Shown here: one piece after another, positions 52,339-61,331 of the stretch
Layout: each line of letters starts with the position of its first letter
Numbering within the stretch: position 1 is the first letter of the stretch
Origin: Alteromonadaceae bacterium 2753L.S.0a.02
Lineage (GTDB): Bacteria > Pseudomonadota > Gammaproteobacteria > Pseudomonadales > Cellvibrionaceae
DNA length: 64,000 nucleotides
Assembly (NCBI GenBank): GCA_007827375.1
Contig: VISH01000002.1
Coordinates: 1,699,001 to 1,763,000 of the forward strand
Direction of reading: 5' to 3'
The notes under the pieces: generated by a model
Database searches by the model: none
Told to the model about the DNA's origin: nothing
What the model saw: only the letters and a program-made list of their open reading frames with translations
Made by a program: the position numbers and the translations under genes

Positions 52339-52522
52339 TTTTAATAAACCCGGCAATTGTCGGGGTGCGAATGCGAGGTACAAAGCGCATTACAATCGGC
52401 AGATAAGCAAGTCACCTTGTTTTAAAAAAATAGGTGAAGTCTGTCAAAACAATAGGCTACAGCTTAAATCGCTCGTGAGGAGCTGTTTTAATGCCGGGTA
52501 AATCTTAAGGAGCCGTCGTACC

Positions 52523-53164
52523 GTGCTAACCAATGAATACATGCCGCCACAACCTCTAAAAGGTTTTGAGCATATCAACCGGTACTGGGATAAGCGAATG
52601 AACATTCCTGCGGCTAAAATCCTGCCGGGAGAGTGCTATGTCAGTCGCAGTGGCGAAATGATTGTTACGGTACTCGGGTCCTGCGTTGCTGCGTGTATTC
52701 GCGATAGAGGTATAGGTATCGGTGGCATGAATCACTTTATGTTGCCTGTACAAACTGGCGACAAAATGATCAGTAGGCCGAGCGCGGTGAACGCCGAGCT
52801 GTGTTATGGCAACTGGGCAATGGAGTATTTGATAAACGCCATTTTAAAACAGGGTGGTAAGCGTGAGCGCCTTGAGGTGAAAGTATTTGGTGGCGGACGG
52901 GTGCTCACCTGTATGTCCAATATCGATATCGGTAAACGCAATATCGAATTTGTTATGGATTATTTGGCTCGGGAAAGTTTGGCAATATCTGCTCAAGACT
53001 TGGGCAGCGATTACCCTCGCAAGGTGCTTTATTTTCCCGACACTGGAGCGGTAAAACTGAAGAAACTACGTACCCGTGCCAACGACACTATCGAAAGGCG
53101 TGAAAAAGCGTATTTGGATTCTATGGTCACCAAACCTAAGTCGGGCGAGGTCGAACTGTTTTAA
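52523..53164 (+). CDS. cheD: Chemoreceptor glutamine deamidase CheD
   Basis: 213 aa from a GTG with AGGAG 10 bp upstream. The CheD core has the catalytic Cys in VTVLGSCVAACI (about 51-62), His in IGGMNHFMLP (about 72-81) and the Thr region CYGNWAMEYLINAI. It deamidates receptor Gln to Glu; in many species it also binds CheC or CheY. Here no cheC is present. Confidence 0.93.
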   Translation: MLTNEYMPPQPLKGFEHINRYWDKRMNIPAAKILPGECYVSRSGEMIVTVLGSCVAACIRDRGIGIGGMNHFMLPVQTGDKMISRPSAVNAELCYGNWAMEYLINAILKQGGKRERLEVKVFGGGRVLTCMSNIDIGKRNIEFVMDYLARESLAISAQDLGSDYPRKVLYFPDTGAVKLKKLRTRANDTIERREKAYLDSMVTKPKSGEVELF

Positions 53165-53308
53165 GATCTTGCCGCGTTTTGAGGGTTTCGGTGTGGTAAT
53201 GTGCGGGCAAGGGTTTTAGTTAATATGTTAAAGTTGCATTTCAACTTTTTAATTCGTTCAACATTGCTTGGCAAAAAAAAGCAATGCGGTAATTAAGAGA
53301 GGTTGTTT
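53165..53308 (+). terminator. Weak stem-loop in the cheD-cheB spacer
   Basis: At 53230-53250 AAAGTTG, loop CATTT, CAACTTT then TT. The stem is only 7 bp and AT-rich. It might reduce read-through into cheB. AAGAGAGG just before 53309 is the cheB ribosome site. Confidence 0.35.
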
Positions 53309-54367
53309 GTGGGTAGAAAAGGGCCGGTTAAAGTACTTATAGTAGACGATTCGGCGTTAATAAGAGCCCTGTTGAGCGAGGTGTTATCGTCACACGCTGA
53401 AATTGATGTCGTCGGAAGTGCCAGTGATCCCTACGAAGCGCGTGAGATGATCAAACAGTTGCGACCTGATGTACTGACTCTCGATATCGAAATGCCACGT
53501 ATGAACGGTATCGCATTTTTAAAAAATTTGATGCGGCTACGACCGATGCCAGTGGTTATGATATCCACGCTAACCCAGGAAGGTGCCCCAGCCACCTTGG
53601 AGGCGCTTGAATTGGGTGCGGTTGATTTTGTTGCCAAGCCAAAAAACGAAGGTGCTGGCGCTTTAGAGCGCTATCGCGACGAAATCATAGAGAAAGTATT
53701 ATGTGCCGCTCGCGCGAATATTGTTGCCCGAGTAGAGCCTGAGGTTGCGGCTGCCCTCGAATCTCACACCGTGATTGGGCTGGGGAAAAAAATAAAGCCC
53801 GGCTTTATTTGTGCTATCGGAGCCTCTACTGGCGGCACTGAAGCTATTAAAGATGTCGTGCGTGCCCTGCCGGCTAATTCTCCGCCTGTTGTTGTTGCGC
53901 AACATATACCTGAAGCATTTAGTGCATCATTTGCAAAGCGAGTCGATGGTTTATCAGCTGTTAATGTGTTCGAGGCGCAGCACAATCAGAAAATAGAAGC
54001 TGGCAACGTGTATATTGCACCAGGGAGTGCACATCTTCGTGTGGTGGCGCGCAAAGGGGAGTATGTCTGTGCATTGGGGGACGATGGCCCTATCAATCGT
54101 CACCGACCATCGGTAGAGGCGCTTTTCGATTCTGTGCTCCGCGCTGCGGGTGATAGCGCTTTGGGCGTATTGCTCACAGGCATGGGAAGCGATGGCGCGG
54201 AGGCATTGTTGCGTCTCAAACAGGCCGGTTGTATCACTGTGGCGCAAGATGAACAGACCAGTGTTGTTTGGGGTATGCCTGGTGTGGCCGTTAAGCTGGG
54301 GGCCGCTAGCAAAGTTCTGCCACTTGAGAAGATTACACGATATATATTGACACATGCGTATCATTAG
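53309..54367 (+). CDS. cheB: Chemotaxis response regulator protein-glutamate methylesterase CheB
   Basis: 352 aa. The receiver domain has VLIVDDSALIR and phospho-Asp in VLTLDIEMPRMNG. The methylesterase domain has the catalytic Ser in GASTGGTEAI (about 170-179), His in VAQHIPEAFSASF and Asp in TGMGSDGAEAL. The GTG at 53309 is 6 bp after AAGAGAGG; a TTG two codons earlier is too close to it. Confidence 0.95.
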   Translation: MGRKGPVKVLIVDDSALIRALLSEVLSSHAEIDVVGSASDPYEAREMIKQLRPDVLTLDIEMPRMNGIAFLKNLMRLRPMPVVMISTLTQEGAPATLEALELGAVDFVAKPKNEGAGALERYRDEIIEKVLCAARANIVARVEPEVAAALESHTVIGLGKKIKPGFICAIGASTGGTEAIKDVVRALPANSPPVVVAQHIPEAFSASFAKRVDGLSAVNVFEAQHNQKIEAGNVYIAPGSAHLRVVARKGEYVCALGDDGPINRHRPSVEALFDSVLRAAGDSALGVLLTGMGSDGAEALLRLKQAGCITVAQDEQTSVVWGMPGVAVKLGAASKVLPLEKITRYILTHAYH

Positions 54368-54452
54368 CAGAAGTTGGTCTATCATTAATAAGTGTGCACA
54401 GGCTCTCGAAACGCATTATTTCTTTTAACCCTAAATAGATGAAATAAGAGAC

Positions 54453-54767
54453 ATGAATATGGCAATAAGCTCCGAAATTTCTAATGATGGAAAAACGTTG
54501 AAAATTTCGATAGATGGTCGATTCGATGCATCTTCGCTTGACGATTTTCGACGCGCCTACGAGGATGTCGATTCCAATGCCTTGGAGTCCTATTGTGTGG
54601 ATTTAAGAGACACGGTGCACCTCGACAGCTCTGCATTAGGCATGCTGTTGGTGTTGAGGGATTTTGCCGGGGGCGATAATGCCACGATTACCATAGACAA
54701 CTGCAGCCCCGAAGTTAAAAAGATTTTTGCCATCTCCAGTTTTGAACAGTTGTTTACCATTCAATAA
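54453..54767 (+). CDS. hsbA: STAS-domain anti-sigma factor antagonist (HsbA-like)
   Basis: 104 aa. STAS pattern ISIDGRFDASSLDDFRRAYE and VHLDSSALGMLLVLRDF, with the phosphorylatable Ser in LDSSALG (about 59-60). It stands before a receiver-PP2C-kinase-like protein and an Hpt protein, the same three types as P. aeruginosa HsbA, HsbR and HptB, where HsbA phosphorylation governs its binding to the anti-sigma factor FlgM and so flagellar gene expression. The gene order differs, so the symbol is by module similarity. Confidence 0.82.
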   Translation: MNMAISSEISNDGKTLKISIDGRFDASSLDDFRRAYEDVDSNALESYCVDLRDTVHLDSSALGMLLVLRDFAGGDNATITIDNCSPEVKKIFAISSFEQLFTIQ

Positions 54768-54861
54768 CTTGTTAAACACGCTGAGCGGCCCGGTTTGGCG
54801 GCAGAATGTGGTGTCGGTTGCACAGCGTTTCGGCCCTTTTGCGCTCAAATAAGGTAATAAA

Positions 54862-56586
54862 GTGCCAGAAGAAACCGAAAAGGCCCTGCAAATACTTATC
54901 GCCGAAGATTCTCCACCCGATAGAATCATTCTTGAATCCATTGTGACACGGGCGGGCTATCACCCGACTTTGGTGGAAGATGGTGCCAAAGCTGTCGTGG
55001 CTTTTCAGGAAAGTAAACCCGATCTGATATTTCTAGACGTACTCATGCCTAACATGGGGGGTATTGAAGCGGCGCGCAGTATTCGCCGGCTCGCCGGTAC
55101 TGAGTTTATTCCCATTGTATTTCTTACGTCACTGTCTGACGATGAATCGCTAGTCGAGTGTATTGAAGCCGGTGGGGATGATTTTCTACCCAAGCCCTAC
55201 AATCCGGTAGTTTTGCAGTCAAAAATTAAAGCATTTGTGCGCATGCGCGAAATGCACAAAACCCTGGCACATCAGAAATCACTTATTGAAGCTCACAATC
55301 AGCACCTCATTCAGGAACAAACCGTCGCCAAACAGGTTTACGACAAAATTGCCCATTCGGGCTGTTTGGACTTGGATATTATTAATTCTTATATGTCGCC
55401 GCTGGCGGTTTTTAACGGTGATGTGCTGGTGGCTGAAATTAGCCCCAACGGCAGCATACTGATTTTGCTTGGCGATTTTACCGGGCACGGTTTGCCGGCG
55501 GCAATCGGTTCAATGCCCTTGGCCTCGACATTTTACGGCATGGTGCGCAAAGGCTTCTCCATGGCCGATATTCTCAAAGAAATAAACACAAAGCTCCATC
55601 AAATTTTACCTATCGGTTTTTTTTGCTGCGCAACTTGTATCGATATAAGCCTTGAAAAGAAGCGTATGCGAATCTGGAATGGTGGCCTTCCCGAGAGCTT
55701 TTTATATCGTGCGCAATCTAACAGCTATGAAATTTTACAATCAAAAAATCTTCCTTTGGGAGTGCTCTCAGAACAAAATTTTCACAGCGATTCTCGCCGT
55801 ATTAATCTGGAGCCGGGGGATAGATTTTACATGTGGTCAGACGGCGTTTTTGAAGCCCGCAATCGCGATGGTGAGATGTTTGGTGAACCCCGGTTGCACG
55901 CATTAATGCAACACCGGGTAGGCTCGCCAACGTTGTTTGATGAAATACTGGGGCAGGTTCACAACCATATTGGTGAGTCAGATAAAGACGATGATATTTC
56001 GTTGGTAGAAGTGAAGATTGAAGATATTGAAATAAAACCGCGCAGCGAGAGCGCGCACACCCAATCGAAAAGTCGCCTGGTAGACTGGGAGATGACCTTC
56101 GATATCCCCGCCAGCAGTTTAAAGCAATTCGACCCACTACCTCTGCTCGTTAACGTCACTTCCGAAGTGCCCGGCCTTAAAGATCGCAGTACCACCTTAT
56201 ACACAGTGCTCTCCGAACTTTACGCCAACGCGCTGGAACACGGTGTACTGGGGCTCTCGTCAAATTTAAAAAATACCCCAGCCGGTTTTGCAGAATTCTA
56301 TCGCACCAAGCACCTTTGCCTGGAAACCCTGGATTCCGGATGGGTGCGCATAGCCTTACATCACCGCGCTGAACCCTCAGGCGGGTTGCTGAATATTCGG
56401 GTTAAGGATAGCGGTGCGGGCTTTACTCCGAAAGAGAAAACTGCCGAAGAAAAGAAAGATAAACCGGATTATTTTGGGCGCGGCTTGTCTCTACTGGCCA
56501 CTATCTGCGAAAATCTCGTTGTTCATCCACCAGGTAATGATATTGAAGTGGATTTTCGTTGGACTTACGATGACGGGCACGATTAA
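54862..56586 (+). CDS. hsbR: Response regulator with PP2C phosphatase and anti-sigma kinase domains (HsbR-like)
   Basis: 574 aa from a GTG. Receiver (about 8-125) with IAEDS and phospho-Asp in LIFLDVLMPNMGG; a short coiled coil; SpoIIE-type PP2C phosphatase (about 170-385) with ILLGDFTGHGLPAAIGSMPL and FYMWSDGVFEARN carrying metal-binding Asp; HATPase anti-sigma-kinase-like domain (about 430-570) with VLSELYANALEHGVLGL (N box) and KDSGAGF. In P. aeruginosa HsbR switches between phosphatase and kinase of HsbA under control of HptB. The following hptB start overlaps its stop (TAATG). Confidence 0.88.
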   Translation: MPEETEKALQILIAEDSPPDRIILESIVTRAGYHPTLVEDGAKAVVAFQESKPDLIFLDVLMPNMGGIEAARSIRRLAGTEFIPIVFLTSLSDDESLVECIEAGGDDFLPKPYNPVVLQSKIKAFVRMREMHKTLAHQKSLIEAHNQHLIQEQTVAKQVYDKIAHSGCLDLDIINSYMSPLAVFNGDVLVAEISPNGSILILLGDFTGHGLPAAIGSMPLASTFYGMVRKGFSMADILKEINTKLHQILPIGFFCCATCIDISLEKKRMRIWNGGLPESFLYRAQSNSYEILQSKNLPLGVLSEQNFHSDSRRINLEPGDRFYMWSDGVFEARNRDGEMFGEPRLHALMQHRVGSPTLFDEILGQVHNHIGESDKDDDISLVEVKIEDIEIKPRSESAHTQSKSRLVDWEMTFDIPASSLKQFDPLPLLVNVTSEVPGLKDRSTTLYTVLSELYANALEHGVLGLSSNLKNTPAGFAEFYRTKHLCLETLDSGWVRIALHHRAEPSGGLLNIRVKDSGAGFTPKEKTAEEKKDKPDYFGRGLSLLATICENLVVHPPGNDIEVDFRWTYDDGHD

Positions 56587-56933
56587 TGTACGATATTCCA
56601 GTAGATCTTGATCTTGGTATGCTGCAGGGCCTGAAAGACTTACTCGGCGAGAAGTTCGTTGAATTGGTGAAAACCTACAATAGCGACAGTATGCGCCGTA
56701 TTGAGCTGATGCGAGATGCGCTGCAGGTATCGGATTTCGATACCATAAAACACGAAGCGCACGGCTTAAAAGGCAGCAGTCGTAACGTTGGTGCCAATTC
56801 TCTGGCTGCATTGTGCGGCGATATGGAAATCAAGGGTAAAGAGCAGGATACCGCAAATATGGAGCAACTTTTTTCCGCTATAGAGCAACAATTTGCCGCT
56901 ATTTCCGCCCAGTTGCGGAAGCTCATTGCCTAA
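56586..56933 (+). CDS. hptB: Histidine phosphotransfer protein (HptB-like)
   Basis: 115 aa, one Hpt domain with phospho-His59 in HGLKGSSRNVGA. TAATG overlap with the gene before it shows they are made together. In P. aeruginosa HptB receives phosphate from hybrid kinases and passes it to HsbR. This makes the three genes a phosphorelay/partner-switch module placed between chemotaxis and fliK. Confidence 0.88.
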   Translation: MYDIPVDLDLGMLQGLKDLLGEKFVELVKTYNSDSMRRIELMRDALQVSDFDTIKHEAHGLKGSSRNVGANSLAALCGDMEIKGKEQDTANMEQLFSAIEQQFAAISAQLRKLIA

Positions 56934-56962
56934 CAGCCCCGAAACACGGACCTAGTGCTCAC

Positions 56963-56978
56963 TGGCATAGGCTTTGCT
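56963..56978 (+). promoter_or_regulatory. Sigma-54 promoter of fliK
   Basis: TGGCAT, 5 nt, TTGCT with exact GG-N10-GC spacing, 39 bp upstream of fliK. A perfect 12-bp palindrome ACTGTCGACAGT (56984-56995) covers the expected transcription start. Confidence 0.88.
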
Positions 56979-57017
56979 CTTTTACTGTCGACAGTATAAC
57001 TTCTGAAGACAGCGCCT

Positions 57018-58409
57018 ATGCAACCCTTACTCGATATTTCAGCGCCGACAGACACTCTAGCTGCGAAACCAGCAGCACGCTCTCAAGAAACTCGCTCAGC
57101 AAACAAAGAATCATTTCGGGAGTCTTTCGACCAGCAGCGAGATGCGGTACGCCGAGCACGCGAGCCCGCAGAGAATCGCGAGAACGAAACGCCACCTGCC
57201 ACAGACTCGAAAATCGAGGCCGAGAAAAGAACAGCTCCACAAAGAAATAGTCGTACTAACAGCGATTCAGAAGCAGCAGAGCAAGTGGCTGCCAAAGATA
57301 ACGCCGATACCGCAGTGACTGACGCTGAAAAAGTGGTGATGGACGGCACTGCCGTATTGCCCAAAGAAATCCCGATCGAACACAGCGGTGAAGATTCACC
57401 CGACCCAACGGCAAGCGACGCAGTACTTGTGGCGCTGTCAAATCCTAATGAGCAAACACCCGTTCAAATAACTACCAAGCAACAAGTTTCGAGCGCCATC
57501 AATCCGACAACCGAGAATACTCTTGAGTTAAGCGCAAACGAGCTTAATGAGTCTGGTGTAGCGGCAGCTCTCAGTAAGTCGTCGAGTGCAACGCAGAAGG
57601 GAGTCTTACTAAAATCGGCTTCTGTGAGTGATCCTACCGCAGCCGATAATGGGCTTAAAGCAGCATCCCTCCAATTTCAGGTAAAACATAGTGAAGACGC
57701 CATAGCAGACCTAAAATCTGCAAATTCACAGAATACGATTGTTCAGCCCGAAACACCCAAACCGGTTCTGCAAAAGACTGGGGCACTGAATTTATTGGGA
57801 AAACAAACCAGCACATCCAACGAGGTATTTGCTTTGGGTGCTGTTGAAGCCGATTTGTCGCTCGACGCCGGTACTGAAAAGTTGAGTGGGCTCGCGACGG
57901 AAGCACTGCACAACAGCACTGCACAGAGTACTCAGTCACTCTTGAGCACGCAAATGTCGAGTCCACAAGTCGGACGCATGCAAATGCCGGTCACCATCCA
58001 ATTTGGCCATACTGAGTGGGCTGGCCAGGTGGCGGAACGGGCGGCGATGATGGCGGCACAAAAACTTTCTACTGCGGAATTACAACTGGACCCGCCTGAA
58101 TTGGGGCCATTGCAGGTAAAAGTCAGCGTGAGCCAGGAGCACAGCCACGCCAGTGTGACCTTTGTGTCGGCGAACCCACAGGTGCGTGATGCGCTCGACC
58201 AAACGGTAATGCGTTTACGCGATTTACTGGAACAACAAGGGCTCGATCTGCTTGACGTGAATGTCTCCGACGAATCGCCGCAACAATTTGCGGAGCAGGA
58301 GCAACAGTCGTCCTCCAGATCCAATTTATCTCGAAGCGATGTGAGTGAAGAGGAGCTCCCCGCAATTACCCAACACTGGGTTGCGAGCGGTGTTGATTTT
58401 TATGCGTGA
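57018..58409 (+). CDS. fliK: Flagellar hook-length control protein FliK
   Basis: 463 aa. The first 330 residues are low-complexity (Ala, Ser, Thr, Gln, Glu) as in FliK rulers. The C-terminal Flg_hook domain (about 335-425) has WAGQVAERAAMMAAQ, TAELQLDPPELGPLQVKV and VRDALDQTVMRLRDLLEQQG. It measures hook length and switches export specificity through FlhB, whose gene is at the right edge. Own sigma-54 promoter upstream. Confidence 0.93.
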   Translation: MQPLLDISAPTDTLAAKPAARSQETRSANKESFRESFDQQRDAVRRAREPAENRENETPPATDSKIEAEKRTAPQRNSRTNSDSEAAEQVAAKDNADTAVTDAEKVVMDGTAVLPKEIPIEHSGEDSPDPTASDAVLVALSNPNEQTPVQITTKQQVSSAINPTTENTLELSANELNESGVAAALSKSSSATQKGVLLKSASVSDPTAADNGLKAASLQFQVKHSEDAIADLKSANSQNTIVQPETPKPVLQKTGALNLLGKQTSTSNEVFALGAVEADLSLDAGTEKLSGLATEALHNSTAQSTQSLLSTQMSSPQVGRMQMPVTIQFGHTEWAGQVAERAAMMAAQKLSTAELQLDPPELGPLQVKVSVSQEHSHASVTFVSANPQVRDALDQTVMRLRDLLEQQGLDLLDVNVSDESPQQFAEQEQQSSSRSNLSRSDVSEEELPAITQHWVASGVDFYA

Positions 58410-58721
58410 TTTTTTGTGATTTACGGGATGGCATACTCGCTGTTTTGTGCATCGCAAATTAAATCACAAAGTCCAATCGGGCGCGAGCTGCGCAGCGCCC
58501 AATAAATACCCGCCTTACCGGCGTTTGTTATCGCCAACTTTCTGACACCCCAACACTCCGCTCAAAATCGACTAGGCTTACTAAAGGTTTTACGTCATTC
58601 GGGAATCGCCGCGTTTTGAGGCGTTTTGGCATTGCGCTAAGACCTTACTCCTTGGTGTCAGGGGCTTGGCATATCTCTTGCTCCTCATGAATTAGTCACC
58701 CTATGCAGACGGAAGTTTGAC
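58410..58721 (+). promoter_or_regulatory. fliK-fliL spacer
   Basis: 312 bp without a gene. A GC-rich hairpin GGGCGC (58479-58484) to GCGCCC (58495-58500), with an inner self-complementary GCTGCGCAGC, may end fliK transcripts. The fliL sigma-54 promoter is at 58667. Nothing else is recognised. Confidence 0.5.
58667..58682 (+). promoter_or_regulatory. Sigma-54 promoter of the fliL operon
   Basis: TGGCAT, 5 nt, TTGCT with exact GG-N10-GC spacing, 39 bp upstream of fliL. It would drive fliL-M-N-O-P-Q-R and flhB, which follow with gaps of 25 bp or less. Confidence 0.88.
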
Positions 58722-59255
58722 ATGGCTGAAGCCCAGCAAGAAAACGAAAATACAGACGCTCAAGAAAAAAAAGGTGGTGGTAAAAAGAAATTATTCATGC
58801 TGGTCGGGCTCGGGCTAGTGATAGCCGCTTTATCGGTGGGTGGAACACTGGTCGCTTTAAAAATGCTCGGTGGTTCAGAACCAGCTGTATCGGAAGAGGA
58901 AGTCGTCGACGAAAATGCGCCACCACCACCGCCGCCACCCGCGATTTATTACCCGATTAAACCGGCCATTGTGGTTAATTTTGATGTGAAAGGGCGACAG
59001 CGTTATTTACAAGCGGAAATCACGCTGTTATTGCGGGAAGATGACGTCATCGGTGCTATTGAATTGCATATGTCGATGATACGCAATGCGTTGATTTTGA
59101 TGATTGGCGGGCAACTTTATGAAGACTTGTTAACTGCGGAAGGTAAAGAATTGCTGCGGCAACAATGTTTGCAGGAGCTGCAGAGAATTTTAGAGCAGGA
59201 AATTGGCAAACCTGGCGTAGAGCAGGTGTTATTTACCAACTTTGTGATGCAGTAA
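58722..59255 (+). CDS. fliL: Flagellar basal body-associated protein FliL
   Basis: 177 aa. One membrane segment (LFMLVGLGLVIAALSVGGTL, about 24-43), an acidic and Pro-rich linker, then the periplasmic domain with YYPIKPAIVVNFDVKGRQRY and EGKELLRQQCLQEL. FliL rings the stator and affects torque. Confidence 0.95.
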   Translation: MAEAQQENENTDAQEKKGGGKKKLFMLVGLGLVIAALSVGGTLVALKMLGGSEPAVSEEEVVDENAPPPPPPPAIYYPIKPAIVVNFDVKGRQRYLQAEITLLLREDDVIGAIELHMSMIRNALILMIGGQLYEDLLTAEGKELLRQQCLQELQRILEQEIGKPGVEQVLFTNFVMQ

Positions 59256-59280
59256 TTGGGCAATTCGCCCGGAGTAACCT

Positions 59281-60285
59281 GTGCAAGACTTACTTTCACA
59301 AGACGAAATTGATGCGCTACTACACGGTGTTGATGACGGCGATATAGAAACCGAAGGTGACTACGATGTAGGTGGTGTACGCGCCTACGACCTCACCAGT
59401 CAGGACCGAATTGTGCGTGGGCGTATGCCCACGCTCGAAATGATCAACGAACGTTTTGCGCGTTACACGCGAATCAGTATGTTTAACCTGTTAAGACGTA
59501 CTGCCGATGTCTCAGTTGGGGGAATACAAATACAAAAATTCGGTGAATATGTACATACTCTGTACGTACCCACCAGTTTAAATATGGTGAAATTCAGACC
59601 GCTGCGCGGTACCGCACTCATAATTCTCGATGCGAAGCTGGTATTTAAACTCGTCGACAATTTTTTTGGCGGTGACGGGCGGCATGCAAAAATCGAAGGC
59701 CGAGAATTTACACCCACCGAATTACGTGTGGTGCAAATGGTGTTGGAACAGGTATTTGTCGATTTAAGAGAGGCATGGAAAGCCGTTAAATTAATTGACT
59801 TCGAATACATAAATTCTGAAGTAAACCCTTCGATGGCGAACATCGTGAGCCCCAGCGAAGTGGTTGTGGTAAGTACTTTCCATGTAGAGCTTGATGGTGG
59901 TGGTGGCGAGTTACATATCACCATGCCGTATTCCATGGTAGAACCTATACGCGAGATTCTTGATGCTGGGTTGCAGTCGGATACCGATGAGCGTGACGAT
60001 CGCTGGGTGCAGGCGCTGCGTGAAGATGTAATGCGTGCACGGGTCGATTTGGAATGTGACGTGGTACGACGTGAAATTTCTTTAAGAGAAATCGTAGATC
60101 TAAAAGAGGGCGATATAGTGCCAATAACCATGCCAGATATTCATGTAGCAACGGCGAATGGTGTTCCCATGTTTAAGGCAAAATTGGGGCAGAGTAACGA
60201 TAATTTAGCCTTGAAGATTCTCGGCTATGTCGATCGACCAAAAGTCCATACCACCAGCGAAGAGGGCTCCAGCCATGAGCGATGA
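59281..60285 (+). CDS. fliM: Flagellar motor switch protein FliM
   Basis: 334 aa from a GTG after CCGGAG. The N-terminus LLSQDEIDALLHGV is the CheY-P-binding peptide. The middle domain (RFARYTRISMFNLLRRT, TALIILDAKLVFKLVDNFFG) and C-terminal SpoA domain (IVPITMPDIHVATANGVPMF) complete the family. It overlaps fliN by 11 bp. Confidence 0.97.
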   Translation: MQDLLSQDEIDALLHGVDDGDIETEGDYDVGGVRAYDLTSQDRIVRGRMPTLEMINERFARYTRISMFNLLRRTADVSVGGIQIQKFGEYVHTLYVPTSLNMVKFRPLRGTALIILDAKLVFKLVDNFFGGDGRHAKIEGREFTPTELRVVQMVLEQVFVDLREAWKAVKLIDFEYINSEVNPSMANIVSPSEVVVVSTFHVELDGGGGELHITMPYSMVEPIREILDAGLQSDTDERDDRWVQALREDVMRARVDLECDVVRREISLREIVDLKEGDIVPITMPDIHVATANGVPMFKAKLGQSNDNLALKILGYVDRPKVHTTSEEGSSHER

Positions 60286-60703
60286 TGATATTAATCAGGA
60301 CGAAATGGCAGACGAGTGGGCTGCAGCCATGGAAGAGCAGGCAGAAGTCGATGGTGGTGGCAGTCAAGATGATGATGCAGAACCCATGGAGCTCAGTGAA
60401 TTCGATTCTGTTGGCGGAATTCCGCAGGATAACGACTCTGCCAACCCCGACCTGGATGTTATTTTAGATATTCCAGTGACCATCTCGATGGAGGTGGGTC
60501 GCACATCAATTACGATTCGTAATTTATTGCAATTAAATCAGGGCTCTGTCATCGAATTAGATCGTCTTGCTGGCGAGCCGCTCGATGTTCTCGTAAACGG
60601 TACACTCATCGCTCACGGTGAAGTCGTGGTGGTTAACGAAAAATTCGGTATTCGGATGACCGACGTGATCAGCCCAAGCGAACGCATCAAAAAACTGCGA
60701 TAG
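60275..60703 (+). CDS. fliN: Flagellar motor switch protein FliN
   Basis: 142 aa from ATG 60275 (AGAGGG upstream, inside fliM). After an acidic N-terminal part, the SpoA domain (about 60-142) has DIPVTISMEVGRTSITIRNL, VIELDRLAGEPLDVLVNGTL and FGIRMTDVISPSERIKKL. An open frame 16 codons longer into fliM lacks a ribosome site. Confidence 0.95.
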   Translation: MSDDDINQDEMADEWAAAMEEQAEVDGGGSQDDDAEPMELSEFDSVGGIPQDNDSANPDLDVILDIPVTISMEVGRTSITIRNLLQLNQGSVIELDRLAGEPLDVLVNGTLIAHGEVVVVNEKFGIRMTDVISPSERIKKLR

Positions 60704-60713
60704 GGATCCACGC

Positions 60714-61331
60714 ATGAAAATTTTGCTTTGTGTTCTGAGTTTTGTCTTGTTGGAAACCGCACACGCTGAAGTGATGACGCCGGAAATTAATTCATCAGTG
60801 CTGCATGAGGCAACGCTAAACACTGAGGCACAGGTTCCTGCAACTCAAACCCCTGCAAGTGAACCACCCACAAGTCAAACAGCCACAAGTCAAACAGCCA
60901 CTATTCAAACCCAAGCGGTACAGAACACGCCAAAGTCCACGCAAACGATTGCCAAGCCTTTTTCTCGGGCCGCCCTGGCAGGTAAGGTCGTAACCGGCTT
61001 GCTATTGGTGTTGGGATTAATTGTGATGTTCGCTTGGGCTGCGAAAAAATTTGGTTATGGTAATTTTCAAGGGCAGGGTCAGTTAAGGGTGTTGGCCAGC
61101 TTGCCACTCGGCAATCGTGAGAAAGCGGTGTTGATAGAAGTACACGGTAAGCAGATGTTACTTGGCGTTGCTCCCGGGCGGGTTAATTTTCTGCAACAAG
61201 TGGAACCACAGGAAGGCCATTGTTCTGGCGAAAATACACAGTTCGTTCAGGCCGAAGCCTGTGTCGCCAAAGGCCAGGATTTCGCCGGTTACCTGAAAAC
61301 GCTGCTTTCTCAGGGAAAGAAAAGCGCATGA
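60714..61331 (+). CDS. fliO: Flagellar biosynthesis protein FliO
   Basis: 205 aa. Signal-like N-terminus (ILLCVLSFVLLETAHAEV), then a Thr/Gln/Ser/Pro-rich stretch with short repeats (SQTATSQTATIQT), a membrane segment (VVTGLLLVLGLIVMFAWAA, about 92-110) and the cytoplasmic FliO domain (LRVLASLPLGNREKAVLIEV). FliO helps assemble the FliP ring. It overlaps fliP by 4 bp. Confidence 0.92.
   Translation: MKILLCVLSFVLLETAHAEVMTPEINSSVLHEATLNTEAQVPATQTPASEPPTSQTATSQTATIQTQAVQNTPKSTQTIAKPFSRAALAGKVVTGLLLVLGLIVMFAWAAKKFGYGNFQGQGQLRVLASLPLGNREKAVLIEVHGKQMLLGVAPGRVNFLQQVEPQEGHCSGENTQFVQAEACVAKGQDFAGYLKTLLSQGKKSA

Noticed and set aside
52371..52397. Sigma-28-like CAAAGCGC with GCAGATAA before cheD
   Set aside because: The -10 is good (7 of 8) but the spacer is 10 nt and the -35 matches only AAAG.
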